Shown here one piece after another: positions 1 to 9,134 of a stretch of 21,711 bases of DNA. The position numbers and the translations under genes were made by a program. Origin of the DNA: a virus. Within the stretch, counting starts at the first letter, position 1; the number at the start of each line of letters is the position of its first letter. The stretch spans positions 1-21,711 of IMG/VR virus record IMGVR_UViG_3300017741_000065; one strand, 5' to 3'. The notes under the pieces are model-generated. The model did not search any database and was not told the DNA's origin. It saw only the letters and a program-made list of their open reading frames with translations.

Positions 1-3000
1 AACCTCCAATAGAATTATCACCTTCTATTGCATCCCTGTCTTCATTAAGTTCGTTTTCATTTTTTAAAGAACCATCTTCATTGAATAATTCAGGATTAGT
101 TTCCTTTATCTGCTCAGTAGCTTGTTGTCTTTTAGCTTCTGCATCAGCAGCTTTTTGCAATCTTCTATTATTAAATCTTAATATAGATTCTTTTTTCTGT
201 TGTTTTACATCTTCAAGCAACGCTTGAGCTACCTCTAAAGAAGATTCTTGTAAATCTCCAAATTGGTCATAAGCTAACTGTAATTGTAACAAACTTTCTT
301 CCCTTAAAGTAAGTTCTTCATTATTTAAAACTTTTTGCGAAGACTCGTTAATTGTAACCCTGTTACTATCAAGTTTGTTCTGAATGTCTTTTAAGGCTTG
401 TTGTCTTAGTTCCGGATTAGTAATAGAAACTGCATCTAATACTTCTTTGATATTAGCAAATGTAACTTGACCAATAGCATCAATACCTTTTGCTCTTGGC
501 TTCCCTGATTGTTTTCTTGGACTTGCCTTAGCTTTAACTATTTTATAGATATCTTTAATTACATCTCTCTTTATTTTAGCACGTTGCTGCTCTACCACAG
601 ATAATATTTTTTCTTTTTGTGCTTGAAAATTATCTACAGTTGTTTTAGTAACTGCCGTCAAGAGCCTGTTAAGTTGAGCCTGTGTGTACTTATCTGACTT
701 AGGCAACATTGTTCTTATAAAGTTTTTTAATTGTAGTTGGACTTGTTTAATATTATCTCTTCCTACTTTTTTATCACTTAAAGATTGTCTTATGTTTGCC
801 AACTCTTGAGATACATTTTTATTTCCTCTATATCCAAGGCTTCTGTCAAATCCAATTTGTAACTCTTGTTGTACTTGTTCCGGTTGAGCTTGAAAAATAG
901 GATTAGCCTTTAATAGTTCTTGTGCTTTTTCACGAATCTCTGAGAAACTTTTTACTCTTTGCCCATCTTTTATTGAGAAGTCTTGAAGAGCTACGTTTAT
1001 TTCATTAAATAATTGAGCAGCTTTTTGAACACCACCCTCAACTCTACTAAACTCTGTTGGCATGTTTTGTGCTCCATCAATTTGTACAGTCATAGCTTCT
1101 TTAATTTGAGAAACTAAATAACCTCTTCCTTTCAGAACTTCTTTTATTGATGCATCTGAAAACCCATTCTCTCTACCTACACGTACTATATCTCCAATAC
1201 TTTCGTCAGTTCTAAACATAGCGTTAGCTAAGTTGTCAGTTAGAGTTGTGAGTTGTTTGTCTGTCATTTTAACAGGAGCACCACCAAGTATATCAGCTAA
1301 TGCAGTTCCTAAGAACTCATCCATTGTTAGATTTTGAATTTCCTCTACAGTTAAATCTTTTGAAAGTTTAAATTTATTTTTGACATAAGACCACACGGAT
1401 GCTATCCAATCCTTTATTTTTTGTTTTAATCCTGCCTCTACTACAGACTCTCCTTTGTTTCCTATAAGCGTTGCCATTGTTTCATCAACTGCTTTAGTCA
1501 CATCTCCATCAAACTTCTTTAAAAACTTCTTATACGTTTCTGTTTGTTTTACAAGAGCCTCACCTTTTGCATATATCTTTTTGCCTTGTGGTGTTAATTT
1601 TAAATTCTCAACCCATATGTGACCCATCTCGTGAATTGCAGTATTATACAATTCGCTCTCGGTATTATGAACTTCAGAATTAATAAATATTTTTCCATCT
1701 TGTGTAAGACCATATACTACCTGCCCTTCTTTTAAGTAAGGTGTAACAAATGGACTTGATAAAACTCGGTCCATTGTTTGTTGGTCCGTTGATATGGTTA
1801 CAAAAGGGAAACTACGATTTAAGAAATCCATAAATCTACCTGCGTTATCCATTCCCACTTTGCTTCCGGTAAACTCAAGATTACTTAATCCTGTTTGAAC
1901 AGGAACCGTTTGTGACAATCTTTGTTTAGATGTACGCTTAGGTCTTGAACCTTCCAACTCTTGCTCTTGTCCTAATACAACATTATTCATTGCACTTGGG
2001 AAAAGCTCCACAATTGATTGAGGCTGCTCTATAATACCCATTACTTTACCTCTCGGTCCAACAGGGTAATTAGGATGAGTAGTTTTTTCTAAACCGGGAT
2101 TTAATACATCCACACCTACCACCATATAAGCAGACCTTTGTGGGGTATTGGCTAATTGAGGTTCAGTTAATATGTCAGTAATAGCTCCTTTATTTAGTTT
2201 ACTTCTTTCCTCAATAGATGGATTATCACCTAATAAAAACTTAGCCACCATTGAGGTAGGTCCGGGTTTACCGGGCACCGGCTTCTTGGTTAATGTAGGA
2301 CTATTGGTTTTCCCATAGGTTATGGCATCAACAATTTTGTTTACAGATGCAAGAGTTTTTAATTGGGACAATGCTTCGGGTCTTACAATATCTGCTATAG
2401 TAGCTGCTTCAATATTGTCAACCATTGCTTGTATGTCAGATATTTCAGAAATGTCTTTATTATAATTTCTTATAGTCATCTTAGAAAGAGGCTTACCTGT
2501 TTTTTCGCTAACTCCTTTTTCAATCCTTGTTATTAAACTTTCTTTTTGTTTTGCAAGAGTTTGCATAAACAAATTTAAAGCCTCTCTTTTTACTTCAGCA
2601 GGAAAAGATTCAAGGTTATCTGCTAACACTCTAACAACTGCTTCATTACTTAATATGGATTTAGATTCCATTTTAGTTATAACCATAGGGACAAGACCAT
2701 TATATTCAGGATTCTTGCTCCACCATGTATCAAAAAACTGTTTGTTATTGTCATATACTCTATTGGCTCTTGCAATTTGTGACTTAACTGAACCTTCGTC
2801 TATACTTGCCCAAGCAATATTTTGATGACCTTCTACTCCGGGAAACCCGAGTCCTCCTTTTAAGTTGTCAATTACATTACCTGTACTTGGATTTACTATG
2901 TCTCCTGTTCTAAGTTGGTCCGAGATATTAAATATCACCGGTACTCCATCAATCACTTTCCACTCAATAGTTGGGATAGGATTATCAGTACGACTGTTTA

Positions 3001-6000
3001 GTTCTTCTACATCAATCTTCGGTGAATCAGGATTTGTTTCTTCTACTGCCTCTATATCCACAGTAATAGCTTCGTTCTGAGCATTCATTTCCGCTACAAT
3101 ATCCTCCACAACCCCTGCACCTTCGGTGCTTAAATCTTCTTTCAGTCTGAAGTTCACCTCACCTGACTCAATTTGAGTACGCTCTGCGTTTAGTTCTTGA
3201 ATCAATGCAGCCTTGGTTGCTCTGTTTCTTTTAGAAGCTCTTATTTCTTTTATTTTAGCGTCTATCTCTGCTAATCTTTTTTTCTTCTTAGCAGGAGTCA
3301 ACCCTTTTACTTTTGCTTTAGGTTTTGCTTTAGGTTTTGCTTTAGGTTTTGCTTTAGGTTTTGCTTTAACTTTAGGTGGAAGTTTTACTCCTGATTCTTG
3401 TAGTGTTGCTTCTAAGTCTGACACCTCAGCTTCATCAACCACTACTTCTTCAGTTGGTGTCTTCAAAGACACCTCATTAGTTTCTGTTACAGTTTCTACA
3501 GACACCTCTTCTTTTACAGGTAATCCGGCAGCTTTACGTTGTCTGTTAGACATTTTGTTTTCCGTCTTAGGATTTCTTACAGTTGTAATGTCTACCTCTT
3601 CTGTGGTTTGTATATCTCCTGCGGCATTAGTTAAATATTCTTCATTAGACAAGGTATTGTCTTTAGATATTTTTTCAGTAGTGAAGGCGGTCCCCTCATT
3701 ATCGGTAAGCCTCATTACTCTACTACCATCAAGATTTGTAGTCATAGTAGCATTAAAGGTTTCCCCGTTAGGGTCTGTATATGTAAACGCCTGTTGTTTG
3801 ACAGGGATTCGACTATCGTTTAATGTTTCTACTTCATTCTCCTGAGTGGTCGTAGTCCCCCCGGCTTCTTCGTTGTTCCGTATCTCTGTGTCCACCGCTT
3901 GTATATTTCCGGTTTGTTTATTTTCAAATAATCCTCTTGTTTTTTGCTCTTGAATGGCATCTGTTCCAAATTTATCGTTAATAATTTTTGCTACATCTTG
4001 GTCGTTATCTACTTGTATCTTGGCTTTCTTAAAAGAACTTAGAGACATATCTCCAATTCTTTTTAAGAACTTAGATTTAGTTATACTCTTTCCGTCAATA
4101 TTGTAAGAAGCCTTAACATCGCTTCGAATATCTGTTGAGGTGTTTTGTCTCCCTAATCCTGCAATTTGTAAAAATGTTTGTTTGTCGGTTGGTCTTACTT
4201 TTTTTGTTTCAGCTAACTCTGCTAACTCTGCTTTTACTTCAGAAATCTTAGAACTGAATACTGACTTTCTGTTTGCAGTAGATTCAAGTTCATTCTTAGC
4301 AGCCATCAATTCCATAGTTCTATTTAGAACTTCTTTATTGACACCGCCTTCAGTAGCATTTAAAACATTTAAAGCATCTTGTCTTAAGCCAAGATTTTTT
4401 TGAATACGTTGGTTTACATCTGTGCTTATCTGACCAAGACGCTCCATGTTGTTAGACCAATTAGAAACTTTCTCAGGAGTAACACTCATTTTAAATCCGA
4501 GCTCTTTATTTATTCCTTGTATAGTTGTTAGGTCATTTGCAATTGTGACATTGTTTTGACCTCTCATATCAAGAGCCATATTTAAAGCAGCAAATGGAGC
4601 GTTGTTTCCTAACCCTCCAATACCTTCAGCAAAAATTTCCTTCCAATCTATTTCATCTCCCGCATTTAATTGAGCCATTAATTCTCCTGTAGATTCAGCA
4701 AGAGGGTCAAACACAATACGCTCACCAACTCCTGTCAAAGCTCTTCTTCCTAAAGATGTGGTTTTTCCAACTTGAAACAATCTACCCGCAAGACCTGCGG
4801 ATAGCATATCAACAATTGCAATAGGAATACCCCTTGCAGTTCCTCTTTTCCCGCCTTCAGACCACACGTTCTCATCCTGTAAAGCCATTTTCATTTCTTC
4901 AGGATTCATTATGTTATACCCATTATCTCTTGCGGCATCCATAATTGAGTTGGTATATTCTAATGCAAAGCCTGTTGCAGAAAACCCTGTTCTAAGACCC
5001 CAACTAAAACCGGTTAAGGCACCTCCCGCAGTTGTTACTACACCACCGGGTCCTGAAACAAAACCTGTCGCACCTATACCTGCTCCTATACCTGTTCCTG
5101 TTGCTGCAGAACTACCAATAATCTTCCACCCATAAGGTAGCATTTGAGAGATACTATTACCTGCCATACTAACTGCAAGTTCTGCCGGATTGTCTTTAAA
5201 GGCATTCCAAGACTCTCTAAAACCTTTTGCTTGGTGCCAACGTGCCATAGCTCGACTTGTCTTTCCGGTGTTTCCGGCTTCCATATAATCAACAATTGCT
5301 GAAGCAACATCTGATGTGTCTGAATCGCTATCAATATCTTTTAAACCAAGAGCTAATTTTAATATTTCATTTCCTGCCTTACCTCTATACCATCCTTGCT
5401 CAATTTCATTAGACATTCCTGCCCAATTTTCTACTATCTCTCCACGCAGGTTTTCATCATACTTACTGTCTAAATAGGTTTGTGCTACCTCGTAAGTGTT
5501 GGCAGCTTGTTGAGCCAAATCTTTTGATGCTTTGTATGTTGTTAATATAGAGTCTTTCAGTTTTACTCCTTCTGCATCATCGGGAACATAATCATTAAGC
5601 TCATCTAATGTTACACCAAACTCACTAAGCGATTTAGTTAATAATTCATTTTCTACATATTGCACAGAAGCATTTTGCATAACTGCTTCTTTGGTAATTT
5701 TCTGATATTTTTTATCTATGTATACATCATAATCTTCCCGAACTTCTTGCAAGTCATCGTCTTCATAAAAATCATATAGGTTATCTACTTTGTTTTGAGT
5801 TACCTCTAATATATCAGGTAAGTCGCCTCGAACAAATCCATCTTTACCGTAAAAATCTTTATATAATTCTTGCTCTTCAGAAGATAAGTCTTTAAACTCT
5901 CTTGGGTTATCTAACACATCCTCTATAAAAAGCACTTGGTCACGAGCAGTTTCATAGTCGTTAAAGTTTCGTGTCATTTCTAAGTAATCATAACCACGTT

Positions 6001-7225
6001 CTGAGAAAAAAGCATCTCCTTCAACATCCGCATTTCTAACTTCCTTCCAACTTCCTTTTGCAAAATCATCCGCCTTTTTAGCATCTTCAAACACAAACAA
6101 CTCACCTCTTTTTACTGCTTCATTGTAAGCCTCCATGCCGGAAAGCTCCACCCAATAATCCGGATTGTTAGTTTGAATAGATGGGTTCTTAGGGAAAAGA
6201 GTAGGGTAAACCACATCTTTACCATCTATGTTTGCTGATTCAAATAATACAGTAGATTCAGTTCCGTCAGCATTTAATCTTGGAGTTTTTCTTAAATTTT
6301 TTGCACGAAGTGAAGATTGCATAAAATTGCTTTCCACTTCTTCCCTTCTTTCTTCAGGCTTACGTGCATACTTTGTAACAAAATCTTTGACTTTTTGAGA
6401 TTCCCCTACTGCTCCTTTATTAGTAAAGGTGTCAAGGTCTATAGTTTCTGATACTACTTCTCCATTAGGTAAAACAGTAGACATTTTCATTGCATCACCG
6501 AGTCCTGTTTTTACAAAAGTAAATCCATATTTAGCATATAGATTATTAAAGTAAGCAACTCCTTCATCTTCCTCTAAACCAATCGCTTCTGCCGTGGTAT
6601 AGTCTAATGCGTCTATAAATTCCTTAGAGTTTATAATGTCTTTTCTGTTTGCTTCTTCTAATGCAACTTGTTCTGCTGCTTTTTGTTTTTCTTGTGATTG
6701 TGAAAATTTAAGATTTTCTAATTCTTTATCCGCATTTTTTCCGGTAATACTAATATCCGCAAACCTTTGTGACTGTGCTCGGTCTACACGGTCTTGGTCG
6801 GGATACATACCGAGTTGAGACATAGGGTCTCGATATCCTGTAGTTCTCGTATCTTGTCCTGTAACATTAGATGGTGAAAAATCAAATTTTAGTTTTCCAT
6901 TTTCATCAACTTGAATTTCAGAAATATCTCCTTGTAAATCTTGTTTAGGTTTTTGAGAGTCCAAAGAACCATCCCCCGATGGAGAATCCAAACTTGGTTG
7001 AGCCTTGTCTTTTTTTTTTACCGTACCTATGGAATCTAAAAAATCTATAACTGATACATCTGTTTTGTATGATGGGTCTAATTCTCCCATATAGCCATAA
7101 ATTTGAGACGCATATTGTTGGCTACCCATTTCAGTAATAAAATCTTCAAATACCACGTCTTGCTCAAACCCGGCATCATTTGATACTATGTAGTCATATA
7201 CTTGTCTTAAATATTCCTCATTCAT
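1..7225 (-). CDS. Giant phage internal/ejection protein with polyvalent modules and zinc-metallopeptidase motif (C-terminus beyond window)
   Basis: The frame is open for 2408 codons from ATG at 7225 to the left edge; I read every codon and found no stop. It starts 19 bases after the 628-residue gene. Visible parts: an N-terminal unit ending in a VKKKD motif (~1-75); a compact module at ~310-395 containing DGKDVVYPTLF and an F.D..KADDFA stretch, which recurs in large phage virion proteins; a glycine-rich hydrophobic stretch (~697-760), probably membrane-interacting; FDPLAESTGELMAQL (~830-850), typical of phage ejection proteins; coiled coil (~970-1020); a KPKA linker (~1286-1305); a module with GGLGFPGVEGHQNIAWAS (~1428-1600) continuing to HPNYP (~1705); and HEMGH at 1865-1869 with a candidate third ligand Glu1915. 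The rest is helical. Known: T7-type phages place their largest ejection protein last, after gp14 and gp15; large polyvalent proteins carry effector domains into the host. Inferred: an ejected protein carrying a protease that may act on cell wall or host proteins. No lysozyme or transglycosylase motif was recognised. Confidence 0.8.
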   Translation of the reverse strand, partial: MNEEYLRQVYDYIVSNDAGFEQDVVFEDFITEMGSQQYASQIYGYMGELDPSYKTDVSVIDFLDSIGTVKKKDKAQPSLDSPSGDGSLDSQKPKQDLQGDISEIQVDENGKLKFDFSPSNVTGQDTRTTGYRDPMSQLGMYPDQDRVDRAQSQRFADISITGKNADKELENLKFSQSQEKQKAAEQVALEEANRKDIINSKEFIDALDYTTAEAIGLEEDEGVAYFNNLYAKYGFTFVKTGLGDAMKMSTVLPNGEVVSETIDLDTFTNKGAVGESQKVKDFVTKYARKPEERREEVESNFMQSSLRAKNLRKTPRLNADGTESTVLFESANIDGKDVVYPTLFPKNPSIQTNNPDYWVELSGMEAYNEAVKRGELFVFEDAKKADDFAKGSWKEVRNADVEGDAFFSERGYDYLEMTRNFNDYETARDQVLFIEDVLDNPREFKDLSSEEQELYKDFYGKDGFVRGDLPDILEVTQNKVDNLYDFYEDDDLQEVREDYDVYIDKKYQKITKEAVMQNASVQYVENELLTKSLSEFGVTLDELNDYVPDDAEGVKLKDSILTTYKASKDLAQQAANTYEVAQTYLDSKYDENLRGEIVENWAGMSNEIEQGWYRGKAGNEILKLALGLKDIDSDSDTSDVASAIVDYMEAGNTGKTSRAMARWHQAKGFRESWNAFKDNPAELAVSMAGNSISQMLPYGWKIIGSSAATGTGIGAGIGATGFVSGPGGVVTTAGGALTGFSWGLRTGFSATGFALEYTNSIMDAARDNGYNIMNPEEMKMALQDENVWSEGGKRGTARGIPIAIVDMLSAGLAGRLFQVGKTTSLGRRALTGVGERIVFDPLAESTGELMAQLNAGDEIDWKEIFAEGIGGLGNNAPFAALNMALDMRGQNNVTIANDLTTIQGINKELGFKMSVTPEKVSNWSNNMERLGQISTDVNQRIQKNLGLRQDALNVLNATEGGVNKEVLNRTMELMAAKNELESTANRKSVFSSKISEVKAELAELAETKKVRPTDKQTFLQIAGLGRQNTSTDIRSDVKASYNIDGKSITKSKFLKRIGDMSLSSFKKAKIQVDNDQDVAKIINDKFGTDAIQEQKTRGLFENKQTGNIQAVDTEIRNNEEAGGTTTTQENEVETLNDSRIPVKQQAFTYTDPNGETFNATMTTNLDGSRVMRLTDNEGTAFTTEKISKDNTLSNEEYLTNAAGDIQTTEEVDITTVRNPKTENKMSNRQRKAAGLPVKEEVSVETVTETNEVSLKTPTEEVVVDEAEVSDLEATLQESGVKLPPKVKAKPKAKPKAKPKAKPKAKVKGLTPAKKKKRLAEIDAKIKEIRASKRNRATKAALIQELNAERTQIESGEVNFRLKEDLSTEGAGVVEDIVAEMNAQNEAITVDIEAVEETNPDSPKIDVEELNSRTDNPIPTIEWKVIDGVPVIFNISDQLRTGDIVNPSTGNVIDNLKGGLGFPGVEGHQNIAWASIDEGSVKSQIARANRVYDNNKQFFDTWWSKNPEYNGLVPMVITKMESKSILSNEAVVRVLADNLESFPAEVKREALNLFMQTLAKQKESLITRIEKGVSEKTGKPLSKMTIRNYNKDISEISDIQAMVDNIEAATIADIVRPEALSQLKTLASVNKIVDAITYGKTNSPTLTKKPVPGKPGPTSMVAKFLLGDNPSIEERSKLNKGAITDILTEPQLANTPQRSAYMVVGVDVLNPGLEKTTHPNYPVGPRGKVMGIIEQPQSIVELFPSAMNNVVLGQEQELEGSRPKRTSKQRLSQTVPVQTGLSNLEFTGSKVGMDNAGRFMDFLNRSFPFVTISTDQQTMDRVLSSPFVTPYLKEGQVVYGLTQDGKIFINSEVHNTESELYNTAIHEMGHIWVENLKLTPQGKKIYAKGEALVKQTETYKKFLKKFDGDVTKAVDETMATLIGNKGESVVEAGLKQKIKDWIASVWSYVKNKFKLSKDLTVEEIQNLTMDEFLGTALADILGGAPVKMTDKQLTTLTDNLANAMFRTDESIGDIVRVGRENGFSDASIKEVLKGRGYLVSQIKEAMTVQIDGAQNMPTEFSRVEGGVQKAAQLFNEINVALQDFSIKDGQRVKSFSEIREKAQELLKANPIFQAQPEQVQQELQIGFDRSLGYRGNKNVSQELANIRQSLSDKKVGRDNIKQVQLQLKNFIRTMLPKSDKYTQAQLNRLLTAVTKTTVDNFQAQKEKILSVVEQQRAKIKRDVIKDIYKIVKAKASPRKQSGKPRAKGIDAIGQVTFANIKEVLDAVSITNPELRQQALKDIQNKLDSNRVTINESSQKVLNNEELTLREESLLQLQLAYDQFGDLQESSLEVAQALLEDVKQQKKESILRFNNRRLQKAADAEAKRQQATEQIKETNPELFNEDGSLKNENELNEDRDAIEGDNSIGG
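3311..3370 (-). repeat. Five tandem 12-bp units encoding a (Lys-Pro-Lys-Ala) linker
   Basis: Five consecutive 12-bp units read ttttgctttagg on the plus strand; four are identical and the fifth ends in 'ac'. They encode alternating Lys-Pro-Lys-Ala on the minus strand inside the giant gene (residues ~1286-1305). The array stays in frame because the unit is a multiple of three. It separates the acidic, low-complexity middle of the protein from the next folded module, so it looks like a stiff, positively charged linker. The near-perfect copies suggest recent slippage and length variation between strains. Confidence 0.95.
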
Positions 7226-7244
7226 AATCGAGTCTTATTAATAA

Positions 7245-9131
7245 TTAACCCCCGGGTCTTGGAGCACCACCGCCTCCTGCAACTGTTTTCTTTGTTTTCT
7301 GTTCCTTACGCTTACCATAATCATCAGAATATTTTTTCTTTCCGTCTTCATCTAAAAGCATTTTTTGTTGTTCTAAAGACTTGTTAAGTATTTGTTGATA
7401 TATAGCTTCTAATTCAGTTTGAGCCGTATTCCCATTCTTCAAATTAACTTCACCAATTTTCTTACCGTTCTTATCTTGAATATAAATTCCTCTACCCGCA
7501 TTAAATGTTCTAACTTTTATATCAGACATTCCCGGTAAAGAAGATAACTGTGCTTTTACGGTGGCAACCGCAGCTTTTTCTTGGTCTTTAGTAATTGCAG
7601 GTCCTGCATCTACGAGTGCGTCAGCAGGTTTTAATTTAGCACCTTCGTTTTCTTTGTATGCTTCATCAAATGGTAATGTAACTGTTTTTTGTCCACGTGA
7701 ACTAAAGTCATATTCAGTACCCGACAACACAGGCTTGGTAAGGTCTAATTTACCTCTTGTAATCACTTGATTAATGTCAGCAATTTTGTTTTTGTCAGGC
7801 AAGACAAAGTTCATACCCGCTTCAACAAAGTCGGTTTGATTATCACCAAACGTAATTGTTTCACTTGCTCTTCCATCATTAAATGATATTGAAACACCTA
7901 AGCCGTCTTCAGTTAAATTTATTTCTTCTACGTTAGGATTGAATGCTCGTAATGAATCTGCCGCTTTTTGTTTCTGCTCTTTAGTACCATAGTATAATTG
8001 AGAGAAATTACTAACAACACTTACTTGTTGGTCTTCAGCATTTCCTTGGTCAACTTTTGCAGGTGGTTCATATGGTGTAGTACCTGCAGATTTGGTTTTT
8101 TCAGTTTCATCTATTCGTGCACGTATTGCAGTTCTCATTCTTTCTTTCACAACTTCTTCTTGGTCACCTGCAAACTGAACTTTACCCGCAGCATTCTCAC
8201 TACGGTCAATGTACATTAAATTTCCGTCTTTTCCTTGTTTGTCAAATTCATCCTTGTCGTAGGTAAAAGTATATTTTTTACCATTAGGTGCATTTAACAC
8301 ACGGTCGGTAAGTACAGAAGATATATTGTTTGGGTTCTTCATCATTGCTCCAACTTGGTCGTCTTCCCATGCCCTATAGTTAGAAACAAAATCCTCATCT
8401 TCTTGAGAATAATCCCCTGTTTTAGCGTCTACTTTTTGAACAATTGTATTTAGGTTACCCTCCGATGCATATTTAACTACAGAAGTTTCAATAGCACCTA
8501 AGCTACCGGCTGCATTTATTGCTGCGGCATCAAGGTCAAACCTATCGTATTGAGACTTGAGTCTCCCTCTTAATTCAGGAACTGTAGCAAAATCACTTGG
8601 GTTGCTTGAAATTTGACCGTTAACTCTTTTGCCTACACTTATAACTCCATTAGTAGGGTTTATATATCCACCCACATTACGAAGGTTTCCAAGACCTTCT
8701 GACTGCTCCATTTCCCATACCTCTCTGAATGATGATTCGTCTCCTTCCCATCGTGACATTTTGGTCTTATATTCTTCTTGATATTCTTTTGCAAGGTCAA
8801 ACATTTGAGATGTTCCTGACATTCCGTTTTGTCTATTTCTTGTGTAATCTCTAAGAGAAAGTTCTCCGGACTGTAGCAAACGGTCTTGCATTAATCTGTA
8901 TTCTTGCATTCCATTAGAAAAATCTGCAATAAAAGTGTTACCTTGGTCGTAGTCACCGGTGGGAGCATTAGAAAGTTCTTCCCCAAATTTTCGAGAGGCA
9001 TCTTTTATCTCTTCTTTCTTTTTAAACCTTGCTGCAGTTTCAGCCTTAAGCATGTCTGTAACACCCTTGCCAACTTCTGCCCAATTTATTTGGTCCTCTA
9101 CTTCACGCTTTACATATTTATAATAAGTCAT
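7245..9131 (-). CDS. 628-residue phage virion protein, probable internal/ejection protein in the gp15 position
   Basis: Highly charged soluble protein with no signal peptide, membrane segment or recognised catalytic motif. The N-terminus (YYKYVKREVEDQINWAEV) and the section around LSLRDYTRNRQNGMSGTSQMF (~95-115) resemble a structural protein family I associate with flavobacterial podoviruses; this is pattern memory, not a search. The C-terminus is lysine-rich and ends in a flexible GGGGAPRPGG tail. The ATG is preceded by AAGGA with a 9-base spacer, one of the better ribosome sites here, and lies 3 bases after the TAG of the 288-residue gene, in the same reading frame. In T7-like phages the second ejection protein (gp15) sits between gp14 and gp16 and forms part of the conduit through the periplasm; position and size fit that role, but the sequence itself does not prove it. 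Confidence 0.75.
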   Translation of the reverse strand: MTYYKYVKREVEDQINWAEVGKGVTDMLKAETAARFKKKEEIKDASRKFGEELSNAPTGDYDQGNTFIADFSNGMQEYRLMQDRLLQSGELSLRDYTRNRQNGMSGTSQMFDLAKEYQEEYKTKMSRWEGDESSFREVWEMEQSEGLGNLRNVGGYINPTNGVISVGKRVNGQISSNPSDFATVPELRGRLKSQYDRFDLDAAAINAAGSLGAIETSVVKYASEGNLNTIVQKVDAKTGDYSQEDEDFVSNYRAWEDDQVGAMMKNPNNISSVLTDRVLNAPNGKKYTFTYDKDEFDKQGKDGNLMYIDRSENAAGKVQFAGDQEEVVKERMRTAIRARIDETEKTKSAGTTPYEPPAKVDQGNAEDQQVSVVSNFSQLYYGTKEQKQKAADSLRAFNPNVEEINLTEDGLGVSISFNDGRASETITFGDNQTDFVEAGMNFVLPDKNKIADINQVITRGKLDLTKPVLSGTEYDFSSRGQKTVTLPFDEAYKENEGAKLKPADALVDAGPAITKDQEKAAVATVKAQLSSLPGMSDIKVRTFNAGRGIYIQDKNGKKIGEVNLKNGNTAQTELEAIYQQILNKSLEQQKMLLDEDGKKKYSDDYGKRKEQKTKKTVAGGGGAPRPGG

Positions 9132-9134
9132 ACT

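Noticed and set aside
3213-3845. 210-codon open frame on the plus strand
   Set aside because: It lies entirely opposite the giant gene, is made of low-complexity repeats (mirror of the KPKA array and Thr/Glu-rich stretch), and has no neighbour or start context on that strand.
4213-4232. Short direct repeat (gctaactct twice)
   Set aside because: It encodes ELAELAE in a coiled coil; ordinary heptad-like coding repetition, too short to be a separate element.
5086-5334. 82-codon frame on the minus strand inside the giant gene
   Set aside because: It is out of frame with a continuous 2408-codon reading frame and has no recognisable protein features.
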